A stretch of 64,000 bases of DNA, from positions 1 through 64,000 of the forward strand of contig JAUNDV010000005.1 of assembly GCA_030525875.1 (NCBI GenBank), written 5' to 3'. Below, in pieces: positions 44,675-52,654 of the stretch. The notes beneath the pieces are model-generated. The model worked only from the letters and a program-made list of their open reading frames with translations. It was not told the origin of the DNA and ran no database searches. The translations under genes and the position numbers were made by a program. Position 1 is the first letter of the stretch. Each line of letters opens with the position of its first letter. Origin of the DNA: Eubacteriales bacterium (GTDB lineage Bacteria > Bacillota > Clostridia > Lachnospirales > Lachnospiraceae).

Positions 44675-45685
44675 ATGCAGACATTATATATAAGCGAGAG
44701 AGAAGAGGGAAAGAGGCTCGATAAATTTCTTTCAGCATTTTTAGATAAAGCGCCAAAGAGCTTTGTATATAAAATGTTAAGAAAGAAAAATATAAAGCTT
44801 AATGGAAAGAAGGCAGACGGCTCAGATTTACTAAAGAATGGAGATGAATTACAGCTTTTTTTATCTGATGAAACTATTGCATCTTTCCATACTGAGACGA
44901 TAAAGAAAATAAATGCTGCAAGACCAAAAAAACTTAGTCTTCAGGAAGTAGGAGAAATAGTATATGAGGACAGCAATGTTATTTTCTTCAATAAAAAAGC
45001 TGGTGTCCTAAGTCAGAAAAGTAAGCCTGAGGATGAAAGCCTGAATGATGTTTTATTAGACTATGTAATGACTAAAAAAAATGATGATAAGTCCGATTTA
45101 GCTAAGGATGAGTTTATTAGTTTTACACCCTCTATCTGTAATAGATTAGATAGAAATACGAGCGGGCTTATAACCTTTGCAAAAAATTATCAGGCAGCCA
45201 GATTATTAAATGAAATGTTTAGAGATAGATGTGTATCTAAATATTATATTACAGCTGTTCATGGAAGAATGGCAAAGGGAGCTAAGGTTTCAGCTTTCTT
45301 AAAGAAATCAGAGAATAGCAACCAGGTAATTGTGAAAAATGAGCAATTTGATGGTGCAATGGAAATAAAAACAGAATACAGCCCTATAGCTTCAAACGGA
45401 GAGCTGACAATTCTCAGAGTTAAGCTGATTACAGGTAAGACACATCAGATAAGAGCACATCTTAGTTATCTGGGCTATCCTATAATAGGGGATGTAAAGT
45501 ATGGAGATAAAAAAGTCAACGAATTATACAAAAAGAAATACGCTGTGAATTCACAGCTGCTTCATTCGTATGAACTGGTATTTCCTAATCTTTCAGGAAA
45601 TATACTTGAAAATCTGTCAGAGCAGAGTTTTAAAGCAAGGCTTCCATATAAGTTTAAGCTGTTATATAATACCTGCGTAGACTGA
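44675..45685 (+). CDS. RluA/RluC-family pseudouridine synthase
   Basis: 336 residues. N-terminal S4-like RNA-binding domain (GKRLDKFLSAFL, residues 8-70) and a RluA catalytic domain with NRLDRNTSGLITFAKN (catalytic Asp) and GKTHQIRAHLSYLGYPIIGDVKYG. Modifies uridines in 23S rRNA or tRNA; the site is not predictable. An insert of about 25 charged residues precedes the catalytic motif. It starts 3 bases after the SDR stop. Confidence 0.9.
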   Translation: MQTLYISEREEGKRLDKFLSAFLDKAPKSFVYKMLRKKNIKLNGKKADGSDLLKNGDELQLFLSDETIASFHTETIKKINAARPKKLSLQEVGEIVYEDSNVIFFNKKAGVLSQKSKPEDESLNDVLLDYVMTKKNDDKSDLAKDEFISFTPSICNRLDRNTSGLITFAKNYQAARLLNEMFRDRCVSKYYITAVHGRMAKGAKVSAFLKKSENSNQVIVKNEQFDGAMEIKTEYSPIASNGELTILRVKLITGKTHQIRAHLSYLGYPIIGDVKYGDKKVNELYKKKYAVNSQLLHSYELVFPNLSGNILENLSEQSFKARLPYKFKLLYNTCVD

Positions 45686-45708
45686 TTTTATATATTAAAT
45701 TATAAAAT

Positions 45709-45753
45709 GGGGACCGGTATATGGTTTTTGGGCAGAAGGCCTTTGCCTGTCCC
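45709..45753. other. GC-rich foldable element of unknown role
   Basis: In an AT-rich 215-base gap before comM, GGGAC (45710-45714) can pair with GTCCC (45749-45753), enclosing an inner GGCA/TGCC hairpin around AGGCCT. There is no T-run, so it is not a normal terminator. It matches no riboswitch I know. Confidence 0.3.
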
Positions 45754-45900
45754 TGTCAAATATAATAATCTAAACTTCTTAAGGATCTAAAAATCAGAGT
45801 TTGAGCTATCTTTTATCCGCAGCTCACAAAATCCTATTATAAAAATGAATAAAATTGGTAATAGTAAAGCTTAGCTTTACTTGTTTTTGGAGGTTTAAAT

Positions 45901-47478
45901 ATGTTTGCAAAGATACACAGTGCAGGCTTATTTGGCATACATGGATATATTGTGGATGTTGAAGTTAATATTTCAAATGGAATTCCACAGCTAAATATGA
46001 CAGGAGCACTTTCAAATGAAACAAAAGAAGGACAATTTAGAATATGGAATGCGATTAAAAACATTGATATTGGTTTTAGGCCACAAAAGATAACTGTTAA
46101 TCTGTCACCTGCATTTATAAGAAAAACCGGTACTGCTTATGATATTTCTATTGCAGTGGGAATACTTGCAGCAGCTAAGCTTATCCCTGATCTGCATCTT
46201 GAAAGTTTTGCTTTTTTAGGGGAGCTTGGACTTGACGGTAGTATTAAAGCAGTTAATGGTGTTTTGTCTTTGAGTATGGCACTTAGAGATGCAGGAATCA
46301 AAAATCTTATTCTTTCCAATGAAAATCTGGCTGAGGCAAGACTTGTCGATGGAATAAGGGCAGCAGGAGCAGAAAATCTCAAAGAAATAGTAGAGGCTCT
46401 CAGATATGGAAGAACTGTTGAGGGCTGTATGAATATGCTGGAGAAGAAGGAAGAAACAGCTTCATTTGACAATTTATGTTCGGATGAAATAGAAAGTGAA
46501 CCTGATTTTATAGATGTACATGGTCAGGAATATTTGAGAAGAGCAGCTGAGATTGCAGTAAGCGGAAGGCATAATATTTTATTTTCAGGACCAGCAGGTA
46601 CAGGAAAGACTATGATAGCAAAAAGAATGCCGGGAATTATGCCTTCTCTTACCAGAGAAGAGGATATAGAAATATCAAAGGTCTATAGTGTAAGGGGATT
46701 GCTTCCAAAAGACAGACCTTTATTTTCTAAGAGACCATTCAGGGCACCGCATCACGGTATTACGATGGCATCATTTTTAGGAGGAGGTGCAAATGTTCTG
46801 CCAGGAGAAATTTCACTTGCTTCAGGCGGAATATTATTTTTGGATGAGCTTCCTTTGTTTAATAGAAGTGTTGTTGAGGCGTTAAGGCAGCCGATGGAGG
46901 ATAAAAAAATCACTATAAACAGATTGAGAGGAAGCTATGTTTATCCAGCTGATTTTCAGTTAGTAGCTGCATGCAACAATTGTGCCTGTGGACATTTTCC
47001 AGATAGAACCAAATGTCACTGCACAGAATCACAGATAAAGACTTATATGGGACATCTTTCAAAGCCACTCCTGGAGAGAATAGATATATGTGCAGAGGCA
47101 AGTCCGGTTAGTTATGAAGAGCTTACTGTGTCAGATTCAGTAGCAAACAAGCGAAGTTGTGAAAGTTCAGCTGAGATAAGAAAAAGAGTTGAGGAAGTAC
47201 ACCGGATTCAAGAGAAAAGATTCGAAAAAGAACCACTTATAAAATTTAATAGCGGAATGGGAATTCATGAAATTGAAAGGTACTGTGTTTTAAGAAAAAA
47301 TGAAGCCTTGCTTATGAAGGAAATGTTTGTTGCAAAAAATCTATCTGCGAGGACCTATCATAAGGTATTAAAAGTTGCAAGAACCATTTCAGATATGGAT
47401 GGGGATGAGTATATAAGTGAAAAGGCTCTTATTGAGGCGGTAAGCTTAAGAAGTCTGGAAGACCGGCTTTTTAAATGA
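45901..47478 (+). CDS. comM: ComM/YifB-type Mg-chelatase-like AAA+ ATPase
   Basis: 525 residues. N-terminal Lon-protease-like fold (residues 1-150), AAA+ domain with Walker A GPAGTGKT near 230 and LFLDELPLFN near 320, and a C-terminal Mg-chelatase lid with YHKVLKVARTISD. A cysteine set (CNNCACGHFPDRTKCHC) is typical. ComM helicases promote branch migration during transformation. Next to dprA this is a natural-competence/recombination pair. GGAGG precedes the start. Confidence 0.93.
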   Translation: MFAKIHSAGLFGIHGYIVDVEVNISNGIPQLNMTGALSNETKEGQFRIWNAIKNIDIGFRPQKITVNLSPAFIRKTGTAYDISIAVGILAAAKLIPDLHLESFAFLGELGLDGSIKAVNGVLSLSMALRDAGIKNLILSNENLAEARLVDGIRAAGAENLKEIVEALRYGRTVEGCMNMLEKKEETASFDNLCSDEIESEPDFIDVHGQEYLRRAAEIAVSGRHNILFSGPAGTGKTMIAKRMPGIMPSLTREEDIEISKVYSVRGLLPKDRPLFSKRPFRAPHHGITMASFLGGGANVLPGEISLASGGILFLDELPLFNRSVVEALRQPMEDKKITINRLRGSYVYPADFQLVAACNNCACGHFPDRTKCHCTESQIKTYMGHLSKPLLERIDICAEASPVSYEELTVSDSVANKRSCESSAEIRKRVEEVHRIQEKRFEKEPLIKFNSGMGIHEIERYCVLRKNEALLMKEMFVAKNLSARTYHKVLKVARTISDMDGDEYISEKALIEAVSLRSLEDRLFK

Positions 47479-47499
47479 TTGATAGGATGGGGGTATTTA

Positions 47500-48603
47500 A
47501 TGGATTTAAATGAAAAGCGTTATCTTTTTCTTCTCGGAAAAATAAAAGGGATATATAGCAAGAAAATATGGAAGATGCATGAATATGCGGGATCATTTTC
47601 AGAAGCATACAAAATAAATGGTGAAGAATATATTGCTGCGGGAATTATGAAAAAAAAAACAGCTGAGGAATATGATCTAAGATATAAGGATGAAGCAAGA
47701 TATTTAAGAGAATACGAAAATCTGTTTAGGCAGGATATAAGGATGGTTACATATTTTGACGAGGACTATCCAGATAAATTAAAAAATATATACGACCCGC
47801 CTATAGCCTTGTATGGCAAGGGGAAGCTTCCAGATAGCAGTAAAAAGACTGTTTCTATAATAGGTGCAAGAGCCTGTAGCGATTATGGAAGAGAAACAGC
47901 TATGTTTTTTGGGAGAGAATTATGTAAAAATGGAATACAGATAGTTAGTGGTATGGCAGAGGGAATTGATTCTGCAGCCGCTGAAGGAGCGCTTAGAGGG
48001 GGCGGTGAAAGCTATGCAATACTTGGCTGTGGTGTTAATATCTGTTACCCAAGAGAGAGCTACTCAATATACGAACGTATGTCAAGAGGTATGGGCGGAG
48101 TATGGTCTAAATATACACCGGGTCTTCCTGCACTTGGATTTCATTTTGTGCAGAGAAATCGCCTGATATCAGGATTAGCAGATGCCTTACTTGTAATGGA
48201 GGCCAGAGAGAAAAGTGGAACGGGAATTACGGTGGAATATGCACTTGAGCAGGGAAAGGAGGTTTTTGCGCTTCCTGGAAGAATTGATAATCCCTTGGGT
48301 AGAGGCTGTAATATTTTACTTAAGCAGGGTGCTTCAGTGCTTACATCTCCCGATGATATTTTGGAATATTTTGGCAATTCAGGATTAAAAAGACCGTTAT
48401 TGAAGCAAAAAGAACTTTCTGCACTTGCTTTTTCGGAGGAAATAGTTTATAGTTGCCTCGATTTAACCTTAAAACATGTAGATGAGATTTCAGCTGGATC
48501 AGGCTATGGAATAGGTGAAACCATAGCAATACTTACAAGGCTGGAACTAAAAGGTTACGTGGTATCTCCACAAAGAGCTTATTACAGAAAGGCATATGAA
48601 TAA
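47500..48603 (+). CDS. dprA: DNA-processing protein DprA
   Basis: 367 residues. Rossmann-like DprA domain (VSIIGARACSDYG, GMAEGIDSAAAEGAL, ILGCGVNICYPRE, SGTGITVEYALEQGKEVFALPG) loads RecA onto single-stranded DNA. A C-terminal winged-helix-like segment follows. One odd point: the conserved FHFVQRNRLISGLADALLVMEA region is intact, but the motif before it reads SKYTPGLPALG. The frame opens at TTG 47479; ATG 47500 after GGATGGGGG is the start. It overlaps topA by one base (TAATG). Confidence 0.92.
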   Translation: MDLNEKRYLFLLGKIKGIYSKKIWKMHEYAGSFSEAYKINGEEYIAAGIMKKKTAEEYDLRYKDEARYLREYENLFRQDIRMVTYFDEDYPDKLKNIYDPPIALYGKGKLPDSSKKTVSIIGARACSDYGRETAMFFGRELCKNGIQIVSGMAEGIDSAAAEGALRGGGESYAILGCGVNICYPRESYSIYERMSRGMGGVWSKYTPGLPALGFHFVQRNRLISGLADALLVMEAREKSGTGITVEYALEQGKEVFALPGRIDNPLGRGCNILLKQGASVLTSPDDILEYFGNSGLKRPLLKQKELSALAFSEEIVYSCLDLTLKHVDEISAGSGYGIGETIAILTRLELKGYVVSPQRAYYRKAYE

Positions 48604-50624
48604 TGGCGAAGAATTTAGTGATTGTAGAGTCTCCGGCAAAGATGAAAACCATAAAAAAATTCCTTGGAACAAATTATATTGTAGATGCTTCCATGGGACA
48701 TGTAAGAGACATGCCTAAATCATCACTCGGAATTGATATTGAGAATAATTATGAGCCAAAATACATAACTATAAGAGGTAAAGGTGATCTGCTTTCATCT
48801 CTTAGAAAGGACGTCAAGAAGGCAGATACTATATATCTTGCAACTGACCCTGATAGAGAGGGAGAAGCTATAAGCTGGCATCTTATGGCATCACTTAAAC
48901 TTAACGAGCAGACTGATAAAAAGGTTTATAGAATCACATTCAATGAAATAACAAAAAATGCAGTAAAAAATGCTATCAAAAATCCAAGAGAGCTGGATAT
49001 GAATCTGGTTGATGCACAGCAGGCCAGAAGAGTTATGGACAGAATGGTTGGATATTCTATAAGTCCGCTTCTTTGGGAAAAGATAAGAAGAGGACTCTCA
49101 GCTGGACGTGTACAGTCAGTTGCACTTAATCTGATATGTCAGAGAGAAGATGAGATAGCTCAGTTTATTCCTAAGGAATACTGGACCATAGATGCAGGCA
49201 TAAAGCTTGGTTCGTCAAAGGAAATAAAGGCATCATATTTTGGTGAAGGCGGAAAAAAAATACAGGATATCGATCAGACTATGGCAGAAGCTATAGTGGC
49301 TGATGTAGAAGATGCTGATATAACAGTTTCAGAGGTGAAAAAGAGTGAAAGACAGAAGAATTCACCTCTTCCATTTACAACATCTACACTTCAGCAGGAG
49401 GCATCAAAATACCTCAACATGTCTACACAAAAAACAATGCGTATTGCACAGAAGCTTTATGAAGGTGTAGATATAAAAGGATATGGAAGTATAGGTCTTA
49501 TTACTTACTTAAGAACAGACTCAGTTCGTATTTCGGATGAGGCCTTTAATGCGGCAAAGGACTATATAGGAAATGTTTATGGAAGTGATTATGTTTCTTA
49601 TGCACGTCCTACAGGAAAGAACAAAGGAAATGTTCAGGATGCCCATGAGGCTATCAGACCTACTTATATTGAACTTACACCTGCAATTGTAAAGGACCAG
49701 CTTCAGAGAGATGAGTTTAGACTGTATCAGCTTATCTGGAACAGATTTACTGCAAGCCGTATGACACCTGCTGTTTATTCTGTGACTCAGGTAAAACTTA
49801 CACAGGGAAGCCATGTATTTACGGCTTCAGGTTCAAAGCTTAAATTTGATGGATTTATGTCAGTATATTCTAATACCGATGAAGAGGTTGAAAAACAGGA
49901 TCTAAGTAAATTAAGCGAAGGACAGAAACTAAAGTTTTCTTCTGTTAAGGGCGTAAGGCATCAGACAGAGCCACCAGCACATTACACAGAGGCTTCTTTA
50001 GTAAGAAAGCTCGAGGATGATGGAATTGGAAGACCATCTACCTATGCACCCACAATTACAACGCTTTTAGCTAGGCACTATATAACAAAGGAAAAGAAAA
50101 ATCTGTTTGTTACAGAGCTTGGACAGGCTGTAAATGATATGATGGTAAAATCGTTTCCAACGATTGTAGACAGTAAATTCACTGCGAATATGGAATATAT
50201 GCTGGATTCAGTTGCTGATGGCAGTCTGGACTGGAAAACAGTAATATCTAATTTTTATCCTGACCTTAAGGAGGCTGTAGATATAGCCAGAGAAAATATA
50301 GAAAAGGTTAAGATAGCGGATCAGGTAACAGACGTGATCTGTGATAAATGTGGAAGAAATATGGTGGTTAAATACGGACCTCACGGAAAGTTCCTTGCAT
50401 GTCCGGGATTTCCAGAGTGTAAGAATACAAAGCCATATATCGAAAAGGCGGGGATGAAGTGTCCTAGATGCGGAAGCGATATTATCTTAAGAAGATCCAA
50501 GAAGGGAAGACTTTTTTATCCATGTGAAAATCCTGAATGTGATTTTGTCAGCTTTAACAAGCCAAAAGTTGATAAAAATGGATTTGCTGTGGATAAAGAC
50601 CTTGCAAATAAAGAAAAAGAGTGA
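48603..50624 (+). CDS. topA: DNA topoisomerase I
   Basis: 673 residues. Type IA enzyme relaxing negative supercoils. Toprim domain (LVIVESPAKMKTIKKFLG, TDPDREGEAISWH), catalytic Tyr in GLITYLRTDSVRIS, and two C-terminal zinc-ribbon modules (CDKCGRNMVVKYGPHGKFLAC and CPRCGSDIILRRSKKGRLFYPC). dprA-topA adjacency is common in Firmicutes. Confidence 0.97.
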   Translation: MAKNLVIVESPAKMKTIKKFLGTNYIVDASMGHVRDMPKSSLGIDIENNYEPKYITIRGKGDLLSSLRKDVKKADTIYLATDPDREGEAISWHLMASLKLNEQTDKKVYRITFNEITKNAVKNAIKNPRELDMNLVDAQQARRVMDRMVGYSISPLLWEKIRRGLSAGRVQSVALNLICQREDEIAQFIPKEYWTIDAGIKLGSSKEIKASYFGEGGKKIQDIDQTMAEAIVADVEDADITVSEVKKSERQKNSPLPFTTSTLQQEASKYLNMSTQKTMRIAQKLYEGVDIKGYGSIGLITYLRTDSVRISDEAFNAAKDYIGNVYGSDYVSYARPTGKNKGNVQDAHEAIRPTYIELTPAIVKDQLQRDEFRLYQLIWNRFTASRMTPAVYSVTQVKLTQGSHVFTASGSKLKFDGFMSVYSNTDEEVEKQDLSKLSEGQKLKFSSVKGVRHQTEPPAHYTEASLVRKLEDDGIGRPSTYAPTITTLLARHYITKEKKNLFVTELGQAVNDMMVKSFPTIVDSKFTANMEYMLDSVADGSLDWKTVISNFYPDLKEAVDIARENIEKVKIADQVTDVICDKCGRNMVVKYGPHGKFLACPGFPECKNTKPYIEKAGMKCPRCGSDIILRRSKKGRLFYPCENPECDFVSFNKPKVDKNGFAVDKDLANKEKE

Positions 50625-50642
50625 TATATTAAGTATTAATAG

Positions 50643-50670
50643 TAAGGAGTGGGCATAAGTCCACTCCTTA
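50643..50670 (+). terminator. Perfect hairpin between topA and rimP
   Basis: TAAGGAGTGG pairs with CCACTCCTTA over 10 pairs, loop GCATAAGT. No T-run follows, so it may be an attenuating, processing or RNA-stability element. Confidence 0.45.
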
Positions 50671-50702
50671 ATGTATGTTAAAAAATATGAAAGGAAGCGT
50701 CC

Positions 50703-51068
50703 ATGGAAAAGTACACTAAAAAGGTTGATGCTTTTTTAGAACCATATCTTAAAAAGGAAGGATATGTTCTTATTAAGACAGAGTTTGTTGAAGAGGATCA
50801 TAATTACTACTTAAGAGTATATATTGATCTTACAGAGGAAACACTGAACAAGAGAATAGCTGATAAAAAGGCAGAGCAGGAAGATAGTGAAGTCGCAAAC
50901 ACAGAAGAGGAAAATCAGGCAGGAGTAGGCATCAATGACTGTGTAAAGGTTTCAAGGCGTTTAAGCCAGTGGCTTGATAAAGAGGACTTTATAAAAGAGG
51001 TTTATACACTGGAAGTTTGTTCAAAGGGTTTTTTAACACCTGCAAACGATGGAGAAATTGAAGATTAA
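50703..51068 (+). CDS. rimP: Ribosome maturation factor RimP, shortened
   Basis: 121 residues against about 150 for the family. The N-terminal domain is recognisable (EGYVLIKTEFVEEDHNYYLRVYIDL, then INDCVKVSRRLSQWLDKEDF and YTLEVCSKG). Between them lies an acidic insertion of about 24 residues (about 49-72). The C-terminal SH3-like domain is absent: translation stops 12 residues after the SKG motif, and nusA begins 24 bases later, so no frameshifted remnant is present. RimP helps 30S maturation; the missing domain binds S12 in known structures. Identity rests on context plus the N-terminal domain. Confidence 0.82.
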   Translation: MEKYTKKVDAFLEPYLKKEGYVLIKTEFVEEDHNYYLRVYIDLTEETLNKRIADKKAEQEDSEVANTEEENQAGVGINDCVKVSRRLSQWLDKEDFIKEVYTLEVCSKGFLTPANDGEIED

Positions 51069-51092
51069 CACAATAAAAGGAGATAAGGGAAC

Positions 51093-52310
51093 ATGAGTAC
51101 AGAACTGAAGACAGCGTTAGAGGTACTTGGAAAAGAAAGAAATATTCCTAAAGAAGCACTTTTGGATGCAATAAAGAATTCACTTTTAACAGCTTGTAAA
51201 AACCATTTTGGAAAGTCAGATAATTGCGTAGTTACAATAGATGAAGATACTTACGATTTCGGAATTGTACAGCAGAAGGAAGTTGTTGAAGAGGTATTTG
51301 ATCCAGTTACAGAAATAAGCCTTCCAGAAGCAATGCTTATTAATAAGATGGCTAAGCTTGGAGATATAGTAGATATTCCTATAGATTCACAGAAGTTCGG
51401 AAGAATAGCAACACAGAATGCCAAGGGTGTTATCGTGCAGAAGATCAGAGAAGAAGAGCGTAATTCTGTATACAGATATCTCTACGCATACGAGCATGAA
51501 ATCATGACAGGTGTCGTTCAGCGTATCCTCGGAAAGAATATTTCAATTAATCTTGGAAAGGCCGATGCTATTCTTGCAGAAAGTGAGCAGGTCAAGGGTG
51601 AGGTATTAAAGCCAAACCAGAGAGTAAAGGTATATGTACTCGAGGTTAAGAATAACACAAAGGGAACAAGAATTTCTGTTTCACGTACACATCCTGATCT
51701 TGTTAAAAAGCTTTTTGAGCAGGAGGTATCAGAGGTTAAGGATGGAATAGTTGAAATCATGGCTATATCAAGAGAGGCTGGCTCACGTACAAAGATGGCT
51801 GTTCTTTCACATGATGAAAATGTTGATCCAGTAGGTGCATGTGTAGGTGTAAACGGTACAAGAGTAAATGCTGTTGTTGAAGAGCTTGGTGGAGAAAAGA
51901 TAGATATTATCAACTGGGATGAGAATCCTGCATATCTTATTGAAAATGCTTTAAGTCCTGCAAAGGTTATCTGTGTTGTTGCAGATGAGGATGCAAAGGA
52001 AGCAACAGTTATAGTTCCTGATTACCAGCTTTCACTTGCAATTGGTAAGGAAGGACAGAATGCAAGACTTGCTGCAAAGCTTACAGGATATAAGATCGAT
52101 ATTAAATCCGAAACACAGGCACAGGAGTCAGGTTTATTTGAACAGCTTGGCATGGAAGTACCTCAGGAAGGATTTATAGAGGATGGTTATGCTCAGGAGA
52201 TTTATATAAATGACGAAGAAGCTGAGTATAATGATAACTATGATTACAATGAAGAAGCTGAATATGATGAAGAAAACAGAAGTGATGATTCAGCTTTAGA
52301 TGAGGAATAA
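51093..52310 (+). CDS. nusA: Transcription termination/antitermination factor NusA
   Basis: 405 residues: N-terminal RNA-polymerase-binding domain (1-125), S1 domain (about 135-200, VQRILGKNISINLGKADAIL), KH1/KH2 (about 230-345, DPVGACVGVNGTRVNAVVEELGGEKIDII and LAIGKEGQNARLAAKLTGYKIDI). A strongly acidic, tyrosine-rich tail follows (AEYNDNYDYNEEAEY), replacing the AR repeats of E. coli NusA. Confidence 0.97.
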   Translation: MSTELKTALEVLGKERNIPKEALLDAIKNSLLTACKNHFGKSDNCVVTIDEDTYDFGIVQQKEVVEEVFDPVTEISLPEAMLINKMAKLGDIVDIPIDSQKFGRIATQNAKGVIVQKIREEERNSVYRYLYAYEHEIMTGVVQRILGKNISINLGKADAILAESEQVKGEVLKPNQRVKVYVLEVKNNTKGTRISVSRTHPDLVKKLFEQEVSEVKDGIVEIMAISREAGSRTKMAVLSHDENVDPVGACVGVNGTRVNAVVEELGGEKIDIINWDENPAYLIENALSPAKVICVVADEDAKEATVIVPDYQLSLAIGKEGQNARLAAKLTGYKIDIKSETQAQESGLFEQLGMEVPQEGFIEDGYAQEIYINDEEAEYNDNYDYNEEAEYDEENRSDDSALDEE

Positions 52311-52315
52311 GAAAT

Positions 52316-52654
52316 TTGATTCTAAATGATATTGCAAAGCGAAAAATATATGGAATGATTGGTATAGCTGCCAAGGCAGGCAAAGTACAGTCAGGAGAAT
52401 TTTGTACAGAAAAGTCTATTAAATCAGGACGTGCAAAGCTATGTCTTATAGGAACTGATGCTTCAGAGGCTACCAAGAAGCATTTTGCAGATATGTGCAG
52501 CTTTAGAAAGATTCCTGTATATATGGATGTTATAGATAAAGACAGTTTGGGACACATCATTGGAAGGGGAATGAGAGCATCTATTACAATAGAAGACAAG
52601 GGACTTTCAGATAATGTGATCAGATTGATAGAGGGAGGAATTGCTGATGAGTAA
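52316..52654 (+). CDS. L7Ae/YlxQ-family RNA-binding protein
   Basis: 112 residues, L7Ae/L30e/S12e/Gadd45 fold ([46 protein letters not shown]). Such proteins bind kink-turn RNA and often sit between nusA and infB. Start is TTG 52316, 9 bases after AGGA; no in-frame ATG lies before residue 13. The YlxR (DUF448) gene that usually precedes it is absent. It overlaps infB by 8 bases. Confidence 0.88.
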   Translation: MILNDIAKRKIYGMIGIAAKAGKVQSGEFCTEKSIKSGRAKLCLIGTDASEATKKHFADMCSFRKIPVYMDVIDKDSLGHIIGRGMRASITIEDKGLSDNVIRLIEGGIADE

